DNA of 64,000 bases, taken from assembly GCA_965232575.1 (NCBI GenBank), contig CBDDPZ010000009.1, forward strand, positions 1 to 64,000. The letters run 5' to 3'. This DNA comes from Bin5 sp965232575 (GTDB lineage Bacteria > Chloroflexota > Anaerolineae > Caldilineales > Caldilineaceae). Made by a program: the position numbers and the translations under genes. A model generated the notes under the pieces. That model was given only the letters and a program-made list of their open reading frames with translations, was not told the DNA's origin and made no database searches. Below, piece after piece: positions 55,974 to 64,000 of the stretch (its first letter is position 1; each line of letters opens with the position of its first letter).

Positions 55974-56184
55974 CGGTCTTCCACGTGCGCGTGGGACATG
56001 CCTGTCGATATTCCCTGGAGAGAGATTTTCTACACTTTCTTCCACGTGCGCGTGGGACATGCTCTTTTTGCGCTTGCACAATCCGGATGCAGACCCTTTC
56101 TTCCACGTGCGCGTGGGACATGCGAGGATTTTCAGTAGCGCTTGCCTAGCCTTGCGCTTTCTTCCACGTGCGCGTGGGACATGC
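55974..56184. CRISPR. Orphan CRISPR array, four repeats and three spacers
   Basis: A 28-base repeat occurs four times with an exact 61-base period (starts 55974, 56035, 56096, 56157). Its core CCACGTGCGCGTGG can fold into a hairpin, and the ends read CTTTCTT and GACATGC. Three unique 33-base spacers lie at 56002-56034, 56063-56095 and 56124-56156. The first repeat differs at its first three bases (CGG for CTT). The 28/33 geometry and period resemble type I-E arrays. The degenerate end suggests that the leader, if any, lies beyond 56184 and that transcription is leftward. No cas gene is in the window. Confidence 0.9.
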
Positions 56185-56240
56185 TTGACCCCCAATCCCA
56201 GATTGTATACACTTCCGTGAGAAAACTGCGTACCTGAACA

Positions 56241-56395
56241 ATGACGCTGCAAATCAGTTGGCAGAAAGCCCCAATATATAAAGGCCCCGCCGTCGGAACT
56301 GTCGACGGCCATCTGCTCGTTGCCGGCGGCTAGAGCTGGGTCGTATCGCCCGACGGCAACGCCGTCCGTTGTCCGCCATTTGGAGAAAGTAAGGG
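56241..56395 (+). pseudogene. Possible remnant of a kelch-type propeller gene
   Basis: From the ATG at 56241 the frame reads MTLQISWQKAPIYKGPAVGT and VDGHLLVAGG, then TAG, then continues SWVVSPDGNAVRCPPFGE. G-x-V-D-G-x-L-L-V-A-G-G is the pattern of a first kelch strand. The frame is interrupted within 30 residues and nothing else of the gene remains before the PhyH start at 56407. Tentative. Confidence 0.3.
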
Positions 56396-56406
56396 GGTGA
56401 AGAACG

Positions 56407-57309
56407 ATGCAATCAATCACTGTCGCAGACGGGATGAAAGTCACGATGTCCGGCCACGAGCTTGTCTTCGGACAGAATATCTTTACACCGCGCGACGCAA
56501 ACGACATCGCAGACGACATGGCCGCCCTGCATGCCAGAATTGAAGAGGATGGCTATCTGCTGATTCGCGATTTTTATGACCGCGATGCGATAATGTCCGC
56601 CCGCGCAGACATACTCTCCTACCTGTCTGCGCAGAGTTTGCTGGATCCCGACGCGCCGCCTGAAGAAGGTGTGATTGGTCCCGAAAACGAAAGCGCGATC
56701 TTGCGCAACGAAGTCGTAGTCAACATGCACGCCTACCTGCGCGTCGTCAACTCCGACCGCATCATGGGCTTTTTCGAACACTTCTTGGGTGGCCCGGCAC
56801 TAACCCTGGATCACAAATGGCCGCGCGCCGTCAGGCGGGGCCAAAGCACCGGCGCACACTACGACGTCGTCTTCATGGGCGCAGGCACCAAGCAACTCTA
56901 CACAGTCTGGACCCCCCTTGACGACCTGTCACTTGAAATGGGCCCTCTCGCCTTCTGCCCGGGCTCCAACAAGCTCGACGTCCTCCGCCGCACATACGGG
57001 ACAGCCGACGCCCACAATGATGTGACTGAAGGTCACCTTAGCCGCAACCCCCTGGAACTGATCGAAAAACTCGGCGTCAAGTGGTCCTCCACCCCGTTTC
57101 GCGCCGGCGATGTCATGATCTTCGGCATGTACTTTCTCCACGGCTCGCTCGACAACGTCTCCAACCGCTATCGCCTCAGCACCGACAACCGCTACCAGCT
57201 CGCCTCCGAACCCGTCGATGAACGCCATATGGGCCCCCACCCCGACCAGATTCCCAAGGCCGAGAACCGCAAGACCATGGCCGAAATGCGGGAGAAGTGG
57301 GGGATTTAA
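56407..57309 (+). CDS. Phytanoyl-CoA dioxygenase (PhyH) family protein
   Basis: A 300-residue Fe(II)/2-oxoglutarate dioxygenase. The iron ligands are H151-x-D153 (GAHYDVVFMG) and H245 (YFLHGSLDN), with an Arg in NRYRLSTDNRY for 2-oxoglutarate. The N-terminal LHARIEEDGYLLIRDFYDRDAI is typical. A GGGGG-rich ribosome site precedes the ATG. It heads a same-strand cluster with the propeller protein (45 bases on) and the candidate selenoprotein. It is distinct from the PhyH proteins at 35671 and 60925. Confidence 0.9.
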   Translation: MQSITVADGMKVTMSGHELVFGQNIFTPRDANDIADDMAALHARIEEDGYLLIRDFYDRDAIMSARADILSYLSAQSLLDPDAPPEEGVIGPENESAILRNEVVVNMHAYLRVVNSDRIMGFFEHFLGGPALTLDHKWPRAVRRGQSTGAHYDVVFMGAGTKQLYTVWTPLDDLSLEMGPLAFCPGSNKLDVLRRTYGTADAHNDVTEGHLSRNPLELIEKLGVKWSSTPFRAGDVMIFGMYFLHGSLDNVSNRYRLSTDNRYQLASEPVDERHMGPHPDQIPKAENRKTMAEMREKWGI

Positions 57310-57353
57310 TCCTTGCATCATTAGCGACTCTGTCAAAAGGAATTCATTCCGCC

Positions 57354-58997
57354 ATGACCGCTCCCGAGCCGAAAAGCCGCACCGAGCAACGCGACATTCA
57401 ACAGAAGACCGATGCCATCTTCAGCGGCAGCCGGCCCGTCGACAAGGACTACCCCTACATTCCCCCCGACTACGCGTTACACTTCCCACACATCGGGACA
57501 GACAGACAGCTGTTTCTGGACAACTTCATTCTCGATCATCTCAGCGGAGTAAAGAGGGAGTTGTGTGCCCCGCAAAAGGCCCCCGAACCTCTCCTCTCCT
57601 TCACCGACCTTCCATGGGAGCAAGTGCAGTTCAACCCGGGCACCGCCGGCGTCATTCACGACCCTGACGACGGCCTGTTCAAGATGTGGTACTGGCAGGG
57701 CCTGGCCAACGATCCCTTCAACACCGGCCAGGTCCTCTGCTACGCCGAATCAAAGGACGCCCTCCACTGGGAGAAACCGCTGCGGGATGACTGCCTCCCC
57801 TTCCAGGACCATACCGCCACCAACATCGTCCACCCCGACATCTCCCAGTCCGGCCTGGCACTGAACCACGACCGCGGCGACAGCGATCGAAAGTACCTGC
57901 TCGTGAACTGGCCCCCCAAGACAGCGGCCAGGCGACCCCCCGGCAGCCCTCGCCTCTCCAGCGTCGACGCCTCGCCCGACGGCATCCACTGGCACAACAT
58001 CAGCGCAGAGTCCCCCCTTCCCCACCACCATGAGCAGAAAATAATCTGGGACGAAAGCATCCAGCGCTATATAGGCTACAGCCAGTACTCCCACCACCAG
58101 AACTTCCTCTACCGCAAACGCCAGATCGGCCGTCAGGAAAGCGCAGATTTCATCAACTGGTCTCCGAAAGAGGTCGTCCTCTCCGCCGACTGGGACGCCA
58201 ACCTGCCGCCGGACCTTGAGATGCACGACATGTCGGTACGCAAAGTCGGGGGACTCTACATCGGCATAACCGGCGAATTCATGGCCGAACCCTTCTGGCA
58301 GGAGCGCGAAGGCCACAACTGGCGCGACCAGGCCTTCTGTCGTCTTGGACTCTACACCAGCCGCGACGGCAAACGCTGGCAGCGGGTCGGCGGCCCCGAA
58401 CCCTGGGTAGACACCGGCTCACCGGGAGATCAAGACTACGGCTTCGCCTGCTTTACACCGGCAGGCGAGCTGGTCCACAACGGAAAGTTGGTAATCCCCT
58501 ATTGCGCCAATCCCCAGAAGCAAAGCTGGCTGGATAGAGGTTCCCCATCGCAAATGTATCCGCCGGAGGAGTTCGAGCGCCGCCGCCAGGCATGGCAAGC
58601 GCGCCAGGCACTGCAGGGCGACCCCGAAACCAAGCGGGCCGTCGGCGGCCTGATCCTGCGCGAGGATGGCTGGGCAAAGCTCGTCCCCGAATACGAGACC
58701 GGCCAGGTCTACACCAAGCAGTTCGTATTCGAAGGCGACGCCGTGCGCGTCAACGCCGACTGCAGCTATGGCTACGTGCAGGTCGAGCTCCTCGACCCAA
58801 CATTCACGCCCTACGCAGGATTCTCGACCGAGCTCTGCGACCCGCTCACCGGCGCGCCGGACCAGATCTGGCGCACGGTCAGCTGGCAGGGCAAGAGCGA
58901 CCTGCGCGCCCTGTGGAACAAGCCGGTACGCATCCGCTTTACCCTGCGTGAAGCCAGTATCTACGCTTTCCAGTTTTTCGAATCCATGACAGAATGA
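57354..58997 (+). CDS. GH32/GH43-like beta-propeller hydrolase family protein, copy 1
   Basis: A 547-residue protein. The ATG at 57354 has AAGGA upstream; the frame runs back to 57297 without support. The motif GVIHDPDDGLFKMWYWQG with following CYAESKDALHWEKP is the five-bladed propeller pattern of GH32/GH43/GH130-type enzymes. The final 130 residues (GGLILREDGWAKLVPEYETGQVYTKQFVFEGDAVRVNADCSYGYVQVELL) form a beta-sandwich common to uncharacterised proteins of this type. A paralogue begins at 62301. No signal peptide is seen. Substrate unknown, probably an oligosaccharide or glycoside. Confidence 0.72.
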   Translation: MTAPEPKSRTEQRDIQQKTDAIFSGSRPVDKDYPYIPPDYALHFPHIGTDRQLFLDNFILDHLSGVKRELCAPQKAPEPLLSFTDLPWEQVQFNPGTAGVIHDPDDGLFKMWYWQGLANDPFNTGQVLCYAESKDALHWEKPLRDDCLPFQDHTATNIVHPDISQSGLALNHDRGDSDRKYLLVNWPPKTAARRPPGSPRLSSVDASPDGIHWHNISAESPLPHHHEQKIIWDESIQRYIGYSQYSHHQNFLYRKRQIGRQESADFINWSPKEVVLSADWDANLPPDLEMHDMSVRKVGGLYIGITGEFMAEPFWQEREGHNWRDQAFCRLGLYTSRDGKRWQRVGGPEPWVDTGSPGDQDYGFACFTPAGELVHNGKLVIPYCANPQKQSWLDRGSPSQMYPPEEFERRRQAWQARQALQGDPETKRAVGGLILREDGWAKLVPEYETGQVYTKQFVFEGDAVRVNADCSYGYVQVELLDPTFTPYAGFSTELCDPLTGAPDQIWRTVSWQGKSDLRALWNKPVRIRFTLREASIYAFQFFESMTE

Positions 58998-59043
58998 CCC
59001 CAGACAAGCGCTCAAGCCCAAAATAAACCGAAAGGAGCCAAAC

Positions 59044-60687
59044 ATGGGAACACAACTGAAGGTTCACAACCCAATGGGCTACCCGCCCCAGATCGACCAG
59101 AAGCATCTGGCCCCGCGCGTAAGCGACCTGGCCGGCAAGACCGTCTATCTCGTCGACTGCCGCTTCGACGACGGCGATATCCTCGTCGAGCAGATGGCCA
59201 ACTGGTTCCGCGACAACCGGCCCGACATCAACATAGAAGTGCGCCGCAAGTCGGGCGTTTATACGGAAAGGGACGAGAACCTCTACGAGGAAATCCAGCA
59301 GAAAGGAGCGGGGGCCGTCATGGCCGTCGGCCATTGAAGTACCTGCGCGCCGGCGGTCGCCGACCAATGCATTATTCTGGAAACTGAGTACAACGTTCCG
59401 ACAGCCTCCATCCAGACCGGGATATTTCTGGACCTGGTGAAGGCCTCCACGCTTCAGCAGGGCATACCCTACCTGCGCCACGCGTTTGTGCCGCAGCCGG
59501 TGATGGGCCGATCGCCGGCCCAGTTGAGAGCTTACGTCGATGGCCCTGACGACATTACGGGCCGTCCCTTCATGAGCGAAGTCATCGCCGCGCTCACACG
59601 GCCGAAGTCAGCCGAGGAGACCCGCGGCCACGACTTCGACCGCTCCACTCCCCGCTTCGTCGAGCCCGATACCGAGGAGAACCTGAACCAGCTCTTCGCT
59701 GAAAATCTGTGGACCGACATGCTGCCCATCATCCTCCCCACCGAGGAGCGTGTCGCCGCCATGTTGGAAGGCTCCAGCCGCAGCCCGGACACGGTCGTAG
59801 GCCGGATGCGCCCAACAGGCACCCGCGAAGCCTGGGAGTACACGGTAGAAAAGGTTGCCGTCAACGCCGTGATGGCCGGAGCCAAGCCCGAATACCTGCC
59901 CGTCATCCTGGCCCTGGCGGCAACCGGCGCTTCGGCGCGGGCCAGCACCACCAGCTCCGCCGCCGCCATGGCAGTTGTCAACGGTCCCGTCCGCCATGAA
60001 ATCGGGATGAACTGGGGTATCGGCGCCATGGGTCCCTACAACCACGCCAACGCCACCATCGGCCGCGCCTTCGGTCTGCTCTCACAGAACCTCCAGGGCG
60101 GTTCGGTCCCCAAAGAGACCTATCTCGGCTCCCAGGGCAACAACTACGCCTACAACAGCGTGACCTTCGCCGAGAACGAAGAGCGCAGCCCGTGGATCCC
60201 CTTCCACGTCCAGCATGGATTCGAAGCCGATCAGAGCGCCGTCAGTGTCTTCGGCGGCTGCCGTTCGACGGCCTTCAACCTCGGCCTGCGCGCCAAGCAT
60301 TGGCAGGACCATGTCCGCAACATGCTGCGCGGCCTCAACCCGCATAACCCGCCCACCTTCGTGCTCGATCCGATCACCGCGCAGCAGTTCATCGACCGCG
60401 GCGGCTTCGACACCAAAGAGAAGTTGATCCAGTGGGTGTACAAAAACGCCACCATGCCCGCCGGCGTCTACTGGGACTATCAGCTGATCGAGAACTACGT
60501 CTACCCCCACGCGCTCAACGGTGTCGAGCCCTACGCCACCAAGCTCAAAGCCGCCAGCGATGAACTGATTCCGATCTACAAGCCCGACGAAATCCATGTC
60601 GTCGTCGTAGGCGGCGAGACCAACGGCTACTGGCGCATCATGGGCTGCAACTACGCGGGCACGGCTTCGGTCGATGACTGGCGCTAA
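59044..60687 (+). CDS. Candidate selenoprotein, UGSC (seleno)protein family, TGA read as selenocysteine
   Basis: One frame runs from the ATG at 59044 (AAAGGAG before it) to the TAA at 60687, interrupted only by TGA at 59335-59337. Read through, it gives 547 residues with Sec98 in AVGH-U-STCAPAVADQC, a U-x-x-C redox motif with Cys101, followed by ETEYNVPTASIQTGIFLDLV. Residues 1-165 form the UGSC-type domain. Residues 200-547 form a second conserved domain (KVAVNAVMAGAKPEYLPVI, TTSSAAAMAVVNGPVRHEIG, NWGIGAMGPYNHANATIG, VVVVGGETNGYWRIMGCN). Split, the parts would be a 97-residue truncated protein and a headless 416-residue one with no ribosome site. A SECIS-like hairpin follows the TGA. I recognise related sequences as UGSC family (seleno)proteins. 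The reaction is unknown. Confidence 0.82.
59338..59365 (+). promoter_or_regulatory. Candidate bacterial SECIS element
   Basis: After the TGA, CGGC (59351-59354) pairs with GCCG (59359-59362) around the tetraloop GGTC (59355-59358). One more G-C pair forms below a C-A mismatch. The loop begins 17 bases after the TGA and has G in its first two positions, as bacterial SECIS models require (loop about 16-37 bases from the UGA, guanine in the loop). A GGUC loop is also found in the E. coli fdhF element. The stem is short and lies within coding sequence. Confidence 0.55.
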
Positions 60688-60924
60688 TTGATTACTTGAG
60701 CGGGTCTCTTCCATACCCGCTCTTGCCTGAAAAACGAGAGGCATCAATCTGCCCAATTGACGGTGAATCAGAGAAGCAGGCGGGCAGGGTAAGTGGAACA
60801 AGCTCCCATCTACCTGCCCTGCCCGCGTGATCTGCCTGGACGCCGGATGCTGAACGACACAGTCGGTACGACCCGCCAGCCCACCATATCCATGGCAGGC
60901 ATTCAGCCATCAGGAAGAGGAGAA

Positions 60925-61692
60925 ATGGAAGAGATTACTCAGTTACGACTGGAGGGATATTGCCTTCTGAAGGGCGTCATTCCACCAGACAAAGTTGGCC
61001 GGATCAGTCTGGACGTCGACAAAGCCAGGGCGACCGGGATGGAGGCTTACGACAAGCGCGATTGGTCGGCTGTCACCCATATGTTGTCCCTGGCGCCCTA
61101 CTTTGGCGACGCCCGTCTCCTTGCCATCGTTCGGTCTGCCCTAAACCACGCAAAAGTGCGTATCTCCCAGACCGAATTCAAGAGCGTCGCCCCAAGAAGC
61201 AATCCGCCCGAGTGGCGCAACTTCCACTCCGACTGGCCCCATGACCTGACCGATCGCTCCTACTGTGGGCGGGTCAATCAGCCCTTTCCTGACCTCGTGA
61301 TGAGCATCACCTCCATCTGGATGCTGTCGCCATTCACCTACGAGAACGGAGCCACCTGGGTCGTCCCTCGTTCCCATCGCGACCCGCGCAACCCACGCGG
61401 GGAAAACGACGGCATCAACGGACACGGTCCCCTTCCCCACGAAGAGCAGGTCTGCGGTGATGCCGGGGATGTCCTTCTCATCGACAGCCGTATCTGGCAC
61501 TCGGTCGGCGCCAACCAGACCGATGAAATCAGGTCATGTGTTGTCGCCCGCTACTCGCCCTGGTGGCTGAGCGTCGAATACGGCAAACGCAACTGCGCCT
61601 TCGTTCCCGCCCATATTTTCGATCAGTTCCCCCAACCCGTTCAGGAGTTATATGCCCACCGGCGGGTCAGGAACGAGCCATTACAGATCTGA
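60925..61692 (+). CDS. Phytanoyl-CoA dioxygenase (PhyH) family protein
   Basis: A 255-residue protein. The ATG at 60925 directly follows GGAAGAGGAGAA and is preferred to upstream in-frame starts. Iron ligands are H101-x-D103 (NFHSDWPHDL) and H192 (SRIWHSVGANQ), with R203 for 2-oxoglutarate. The block TYENGATWVVPRSHRDPRNPR is typical. It lies 237 bases after the selenoprotein gene on the same strand and is the second PhyH of this locus, of a different subgroup from the 56407 protein. Confidence 0.9.
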   Translation: MEEITQLRLEGYCLLKGVIPPDKVGRISLDVDKARATGMEAYDKRDWSAVTHMLSLAPYFGDARLLAIVRSALNHAKVRISQTEFKSVAPRSNPPEWRNFHSDWPHDLTDRSYCGRVNQPFPDLVMSITSIWMLSPFTYENGATWVVPRSHRDPRNPRGENDGINGHGPLPHEEQVCGDAGDVLLIDSRIWHSVGANQTDEIRSCVVARYSPWWLSVEYGKRNCAFVPAHIFDQFPQPVQELYAHRRVRNEPLQI

Positions 61693-61757
61693 TTTCCGTT
61701 GCGGCCTCATGGTGTACAGGGATGATGAATCCTGCCGGTCATCAACACTGGGCCTGT

Positions 61758-62168
61758 TTACATCCGTTCAAGGACTGGGAAGAATCGGGGTTTCATCAGC
61801 TTGAAGAGGTCAGGTCCGGAGATGAATCCCTGTGGCAAGAGGAGATCGAGTGCACCCGCCTGTTCGATGACATGGAGTTCCCTGCTCTCCGTGCGCGGGT
61901 TGAAAACCGAACATCGGATCGTGTCGCCTCTCAGAACGCACGAAGCGGCTGCCACTTCGCAGCTGACGACATTCTCGTCTTCAATGAGGGTACAGTCGTA
62001 GTCGAATCCCGTAAACTCCTCAAAAGGGATAATTCTGTTGAAGGTGTTGGTCTGACTGTTTTCTACTCTTCCATCAATTGAGTCTGGGAGGGCAAAAATA
62101 CTGTACTCCCTCCACGCTTCAATGTCTTTCTTTGAAAGGGCCACTGACCTTCCAATATTGAAAGGCAA
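61758..62168 (-). CDS. Hypothetical protein, unrecognised
   Basis: A 136-residue minus-strand frame with plausible alternating beta-strand character (FTGFDYDCTLIEDENVVSCEVAAASCVLRGDTIRCSVFNP) and a C-terminal stretch GFISGPDLFKLMKPRFFP. No ribosome site is evident and the opposite strand also has a long frame over the same bases. I lean to the minus frame because its composition is more protein-like, but neither may be real. The region 61693-62300 contains nothing else I can name. Confidence 0.3.
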   Translation of the reverse strand: MPFNIGRSVALSKKDIEAWREYSIFALPDSIDGRVENSQTNTFNRIIPFEEFTGFDYDCTLIEDENVVSCEVAAASCVLRGDTIRCSVFNPRTESRELHVIEQAGALDLLLPQGFISGPDLFKLMKPRFFPVLERM

Positions 62169-62300
62169 TCAGAAGTTTGGGGCTTGACCGAACAGACCTG
62201 CCCGTTCAACGGCGGTAGAGTCGTCGAGGTTCCAAGTCAACGGAACGAAGCCCGCCCGGTTCTGTTTCAAGCCACAATGCATGCTAGAGACTGACAACAA

Positions 62301-64000
62301 ATGACCGAACAACAGCAGGTCGAAACCCCCGAAGCCAGGTACGACTCTGAAATGGTCGACGTGCAGCGCCGCATGGACGAAACCTGGGCCGGCGACAGAG
62401 CAGTGGATCCCAGCGCTTATCCCTATTTCAACCCCGACTACCGTCTGCCGTTCAAGCACATTGGCCTGCAAAAGCAGCTCTTCCTCGACAACTACATCCT
62501 CGACGAACTGATCGACGCCGAACGAACCGTCCCGCCCCCGCAAAAGGCCGAACCGGCCTTGGTCGAGTTCGAAAACCTCCCCTGGGAGCGCTACCACTTC
62601 ACCAGCGTACCCGCCGCGGCCCTCTACGATCCCGATGATCGCCTTTTCAAGATGTGGTACAAGACGTTGGTCAGCGGGAACACCAACTCAGCCCAAGGCG
62701 CCGAAGTCGTTCTCTGCTACGCCGAGTCCGACGATGCCATGCACTGGCGCAAACCCCTGCGTGAGGACTGTCAGCCATTCGAGGACAGCCCAAAGACCAA
62801 TATCGTCGTGCGCGACTTCGACAACGGCACAATCGTCCTCAATCCCGACCGCACCGATCCAAGGCGGAAATTCCTGGCAGTCTACAATCCGTCAATGGAG
62901 GCCACCAGGCGGGACCAGCGCGTCATGTCCCGCGTCGCGGCCTCGGCCGACGGCATCAACTGGCAGGTGATCAGCGACGATTCCCCCTTTCGCCACCACC
63001 ACCAGATGCGCGTCATCTGGGACGACGCCTACAAAAAGTGGGTTGGATACTCCCAGGCCTCGCATGCCTTCGCCAGCCATCTCCACGTCCGCACAATCGG
63101 CCGCCAGGAGAGCGCCGACTTCATCAACTGGTCTCCCAAACAGATCATCCTGTCGAGCGACTGGGATCCCAACGTCGGCCCCAATGTCGAGTTCCATACA
63201 ATGTCCGTGCGCAAAGAGGGCGGCCTCTACATCGGCATCGTCGAGGAGGCGCACGGGGAGCGCCAATGGCTTGTCAACCGTGACGGCAGCAACCAGCGCG
63301 ATCAGTTCCACACAAGAGCCGCCCTCTACGCCAGCCGCGACGGCTACCGCTTCTTCCGCGCCGACGGCTACCGCCCCTGGGCCGACAACGGCCCGCCCGG
63401 CAGCCAGTACTACGGCTACTTCTGTCATACCGTCGCCGGCTACCTCCTGCACCAGGGACAGATGGTCATCCCCTGTTCCGCCTTCCCCCACAAACAGCGG
63501 GACACGCGTCCGGCCGGCGTATCGAATCACGCCCCCCTCTCTTCGGCAGCAGCCTCCCGCCGCCATATCGAGGACCTGACCCGCTACGGATTCGGCAGCC
63601 CGATGATGGATCATGTGCGCCCGGACCTGCCCCTGCAGCGGGCCATCGGCGCCCTAGTCCTGCGCGAGGACGGCTGGGCCGCGCTCCGCCCCAAGTACGA
63701 AGCCGGCCAGGTGATCACCAAGCAGTTCGTGTTCGAAGGCAACGCCCTCCGCGTCAACGCCGACTGCGCCTACGGGCTGATTCGGGTTGCCCTCCTCGAT
63801 TCAGAGCTGAAACCCTATCCCGGCTTCAGCCTGGAGGACTCCGTTCCGCTTCACGCGCCCTCCCGCCAAATTTGGCGCCAGGTTACCTGGAAAGACACGC
63901 CTGACCTGCGCCGCCTGTGGAACAAGCCCGTGCGCATCTGCTTCTCTCTGCTGGAGAGCAGCCTCTACGGCTTCCAGTTTCATTACCAACCTGATACAGA
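62301..64000 (+). CDS. GH32/GH43-like beta-propeller hydrolase family protein, copy 2 (3' end outside window)
   Basis: From the ATG at 62301 the frame is open to the window end (566 codons). It is a clear paralogue of the 57354 protein throughout: HIGLQKQLFLDNYILDELID, LYDPDDRLFKMWYKTL, CYAESDDAMHWRKPLREDC, IGRQESADFINWSPKQIILSSDWD and GALVLREDGWAALRPKYEAG all have direct counterparts. The paralogue ends a few codons beyond the matching position, so nearly the whole gene is in view. Nearby PhyH and selenoprotein genes separate the two copies. Substrate unknown. Confidence 0.75.
   Translation, partial: MTEQQQVETPEARYDSEMVDVQRRMDETWAGDRAVDPSAYPYFNPDYRLPFKHIGLQKQLFLDNYILDELIDAERTVPPPQKAEPALVEFENLPWERYHFTSVPAAALYDPDDRLFKMWYKTLVSGNTNSAQGAEVVLCYAESDDAMHWRKPLREDCQPFEDSPKTNIVVRDFDNGTIVLNPDRTDPRRKFLAVYNPSMEATRRDQRVMSRVAASADGINWQVISDDSPFRHHHQMRVIWDDAYKKWVGYSQASHAFASHLHVRTIGRQESADFINWSPKQIILSSDWDPNVGPNVEFHTMSVRKEGGLYIGIVEEAHGERQWLVNRDGSNQRDQFHTRAALYASRDGYRFFRADGYRPWADNGPPGSQYYGYFCHTVAGYLLHQGQMVIPCSAFPHKQRDTRPAGVSNHAPLSSAAASRRHIEDLTRYGFGSPMMDHVRPDLPLQRAIGALVLREDGWAALRPKYEAGQVITKQFVFEGNALRVNADCAYGLIRVALLDSELKPYPGFSLEDSVPLHAPSRQIWRQVTWKDTPDLRRLWNKPVRICFSLLESSLYGFQFHYQPDT

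Noticed and set aside
55878..56519. A 213-codon minus-strand frame with repeated HVPRARGR-like motifs
   Set aside because: The repeated peptide is the translation of the CRISPR repeats (period 61 cycles through frames); it is not a protein gene.
59335..59337. TGA as an ordinary stop creating two separate genes
   Set aside because: The frame is continuous on both sides, the downstream part lacks a start signal, the motif matches a known Sec position and a SECIS-like hairpin follows.
61536..62081. Plus-strand frame after the PhyH gene
   Set aside because: Its first part overlaps the PhyH gene in another frame and it has no ribosome site; the minus frame over the same bases looks somewhat more protein-like, though that too is weak.

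Overview
The window reads as a chromosomal segment of a high-GC, free-living or host-associated bacterium, most likely a Chloroflexota member of the Caldilineaceae type found in marine and sponge metagenomes. This is inferred from gene style: lipoproteins with C-A/V-A-P leaders, and many Gfo/Idh/MocA, phytanoyl-CoA dioxygenase, M29-like and dipeptide-type ABC genes. No ribosomal marker is present to prove it. Most genes have clear GGAG-type ribosome sites, with frequent GTG/TTG starts.

Layout. 0-0.8 kb: 3' part of a DUF1156 DNA methylase. 1.1-9.8 kb: small-molecule oxidoreductases (cupin, fatty-acid desaturase, lactonase, LLM flavin oxidoreductase, two zinc dehydrogenases, an enolase-superfamily dehydratase, Gfo/Idh). 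9.8-10.5 kb: two decayed gene fragments. 10.6-27.9 kb: a catabolic and transport island with three tandem M29/NicX-like metalloenzymes, a complete dipeptide-type ABC importer, a MATE/ANKH-like transporter, an AstE/AspA-like hydrolase, a hydantoin-type racemase, an M20 peptidase and two MFS carriers. 27.9-36.4 kb (minus strand): sulfatase, two nucleoside-phosphorylase-like proteins, an NMT1/THI5-type ABC importer with duplicated binding proteins, and a PhyH dioxygenase. 37.2-41.1 kb: a second dipeptide-type importer without ATPases. 41.3-42.5 kb: an AT-richer orphan DNA methyltransferase. 42.6-50.2 kb: sugar/sugar-acid genes (three Gfo/Idh, Ldh2, sialidase-like propeller, HpcH/HpaI aldolase). 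50.5-56.4 kb: a graveyard of defence genes (MNT antitoxin with a stump of its HEPN partner, a type IIG restriction-modification gene broken by at least three frameshifts, tRNA-Val, a palindromic AT-rich patch and a four-repeat orphan CRISPR array). 56.4-64.0 kb: PhyH, propeller hydrolase-like, a candidate UGA-encoded selenoprotein, PhyH, then a second propeller paralogue running off the window.

The most notable item is the gene at 59044-60687. It is one reading frame interrupted only by an in-frame TGA. The TGA sits in a U-S-T-C motif of the UGSC (seleno)protein type. A hairpin with a GGUC loop follows 17 nt downstream, at the position expected of a bacterial SECIS. The gene lies inside a locus with duplicated PhyH and propeller genes whose substrate is unknown.
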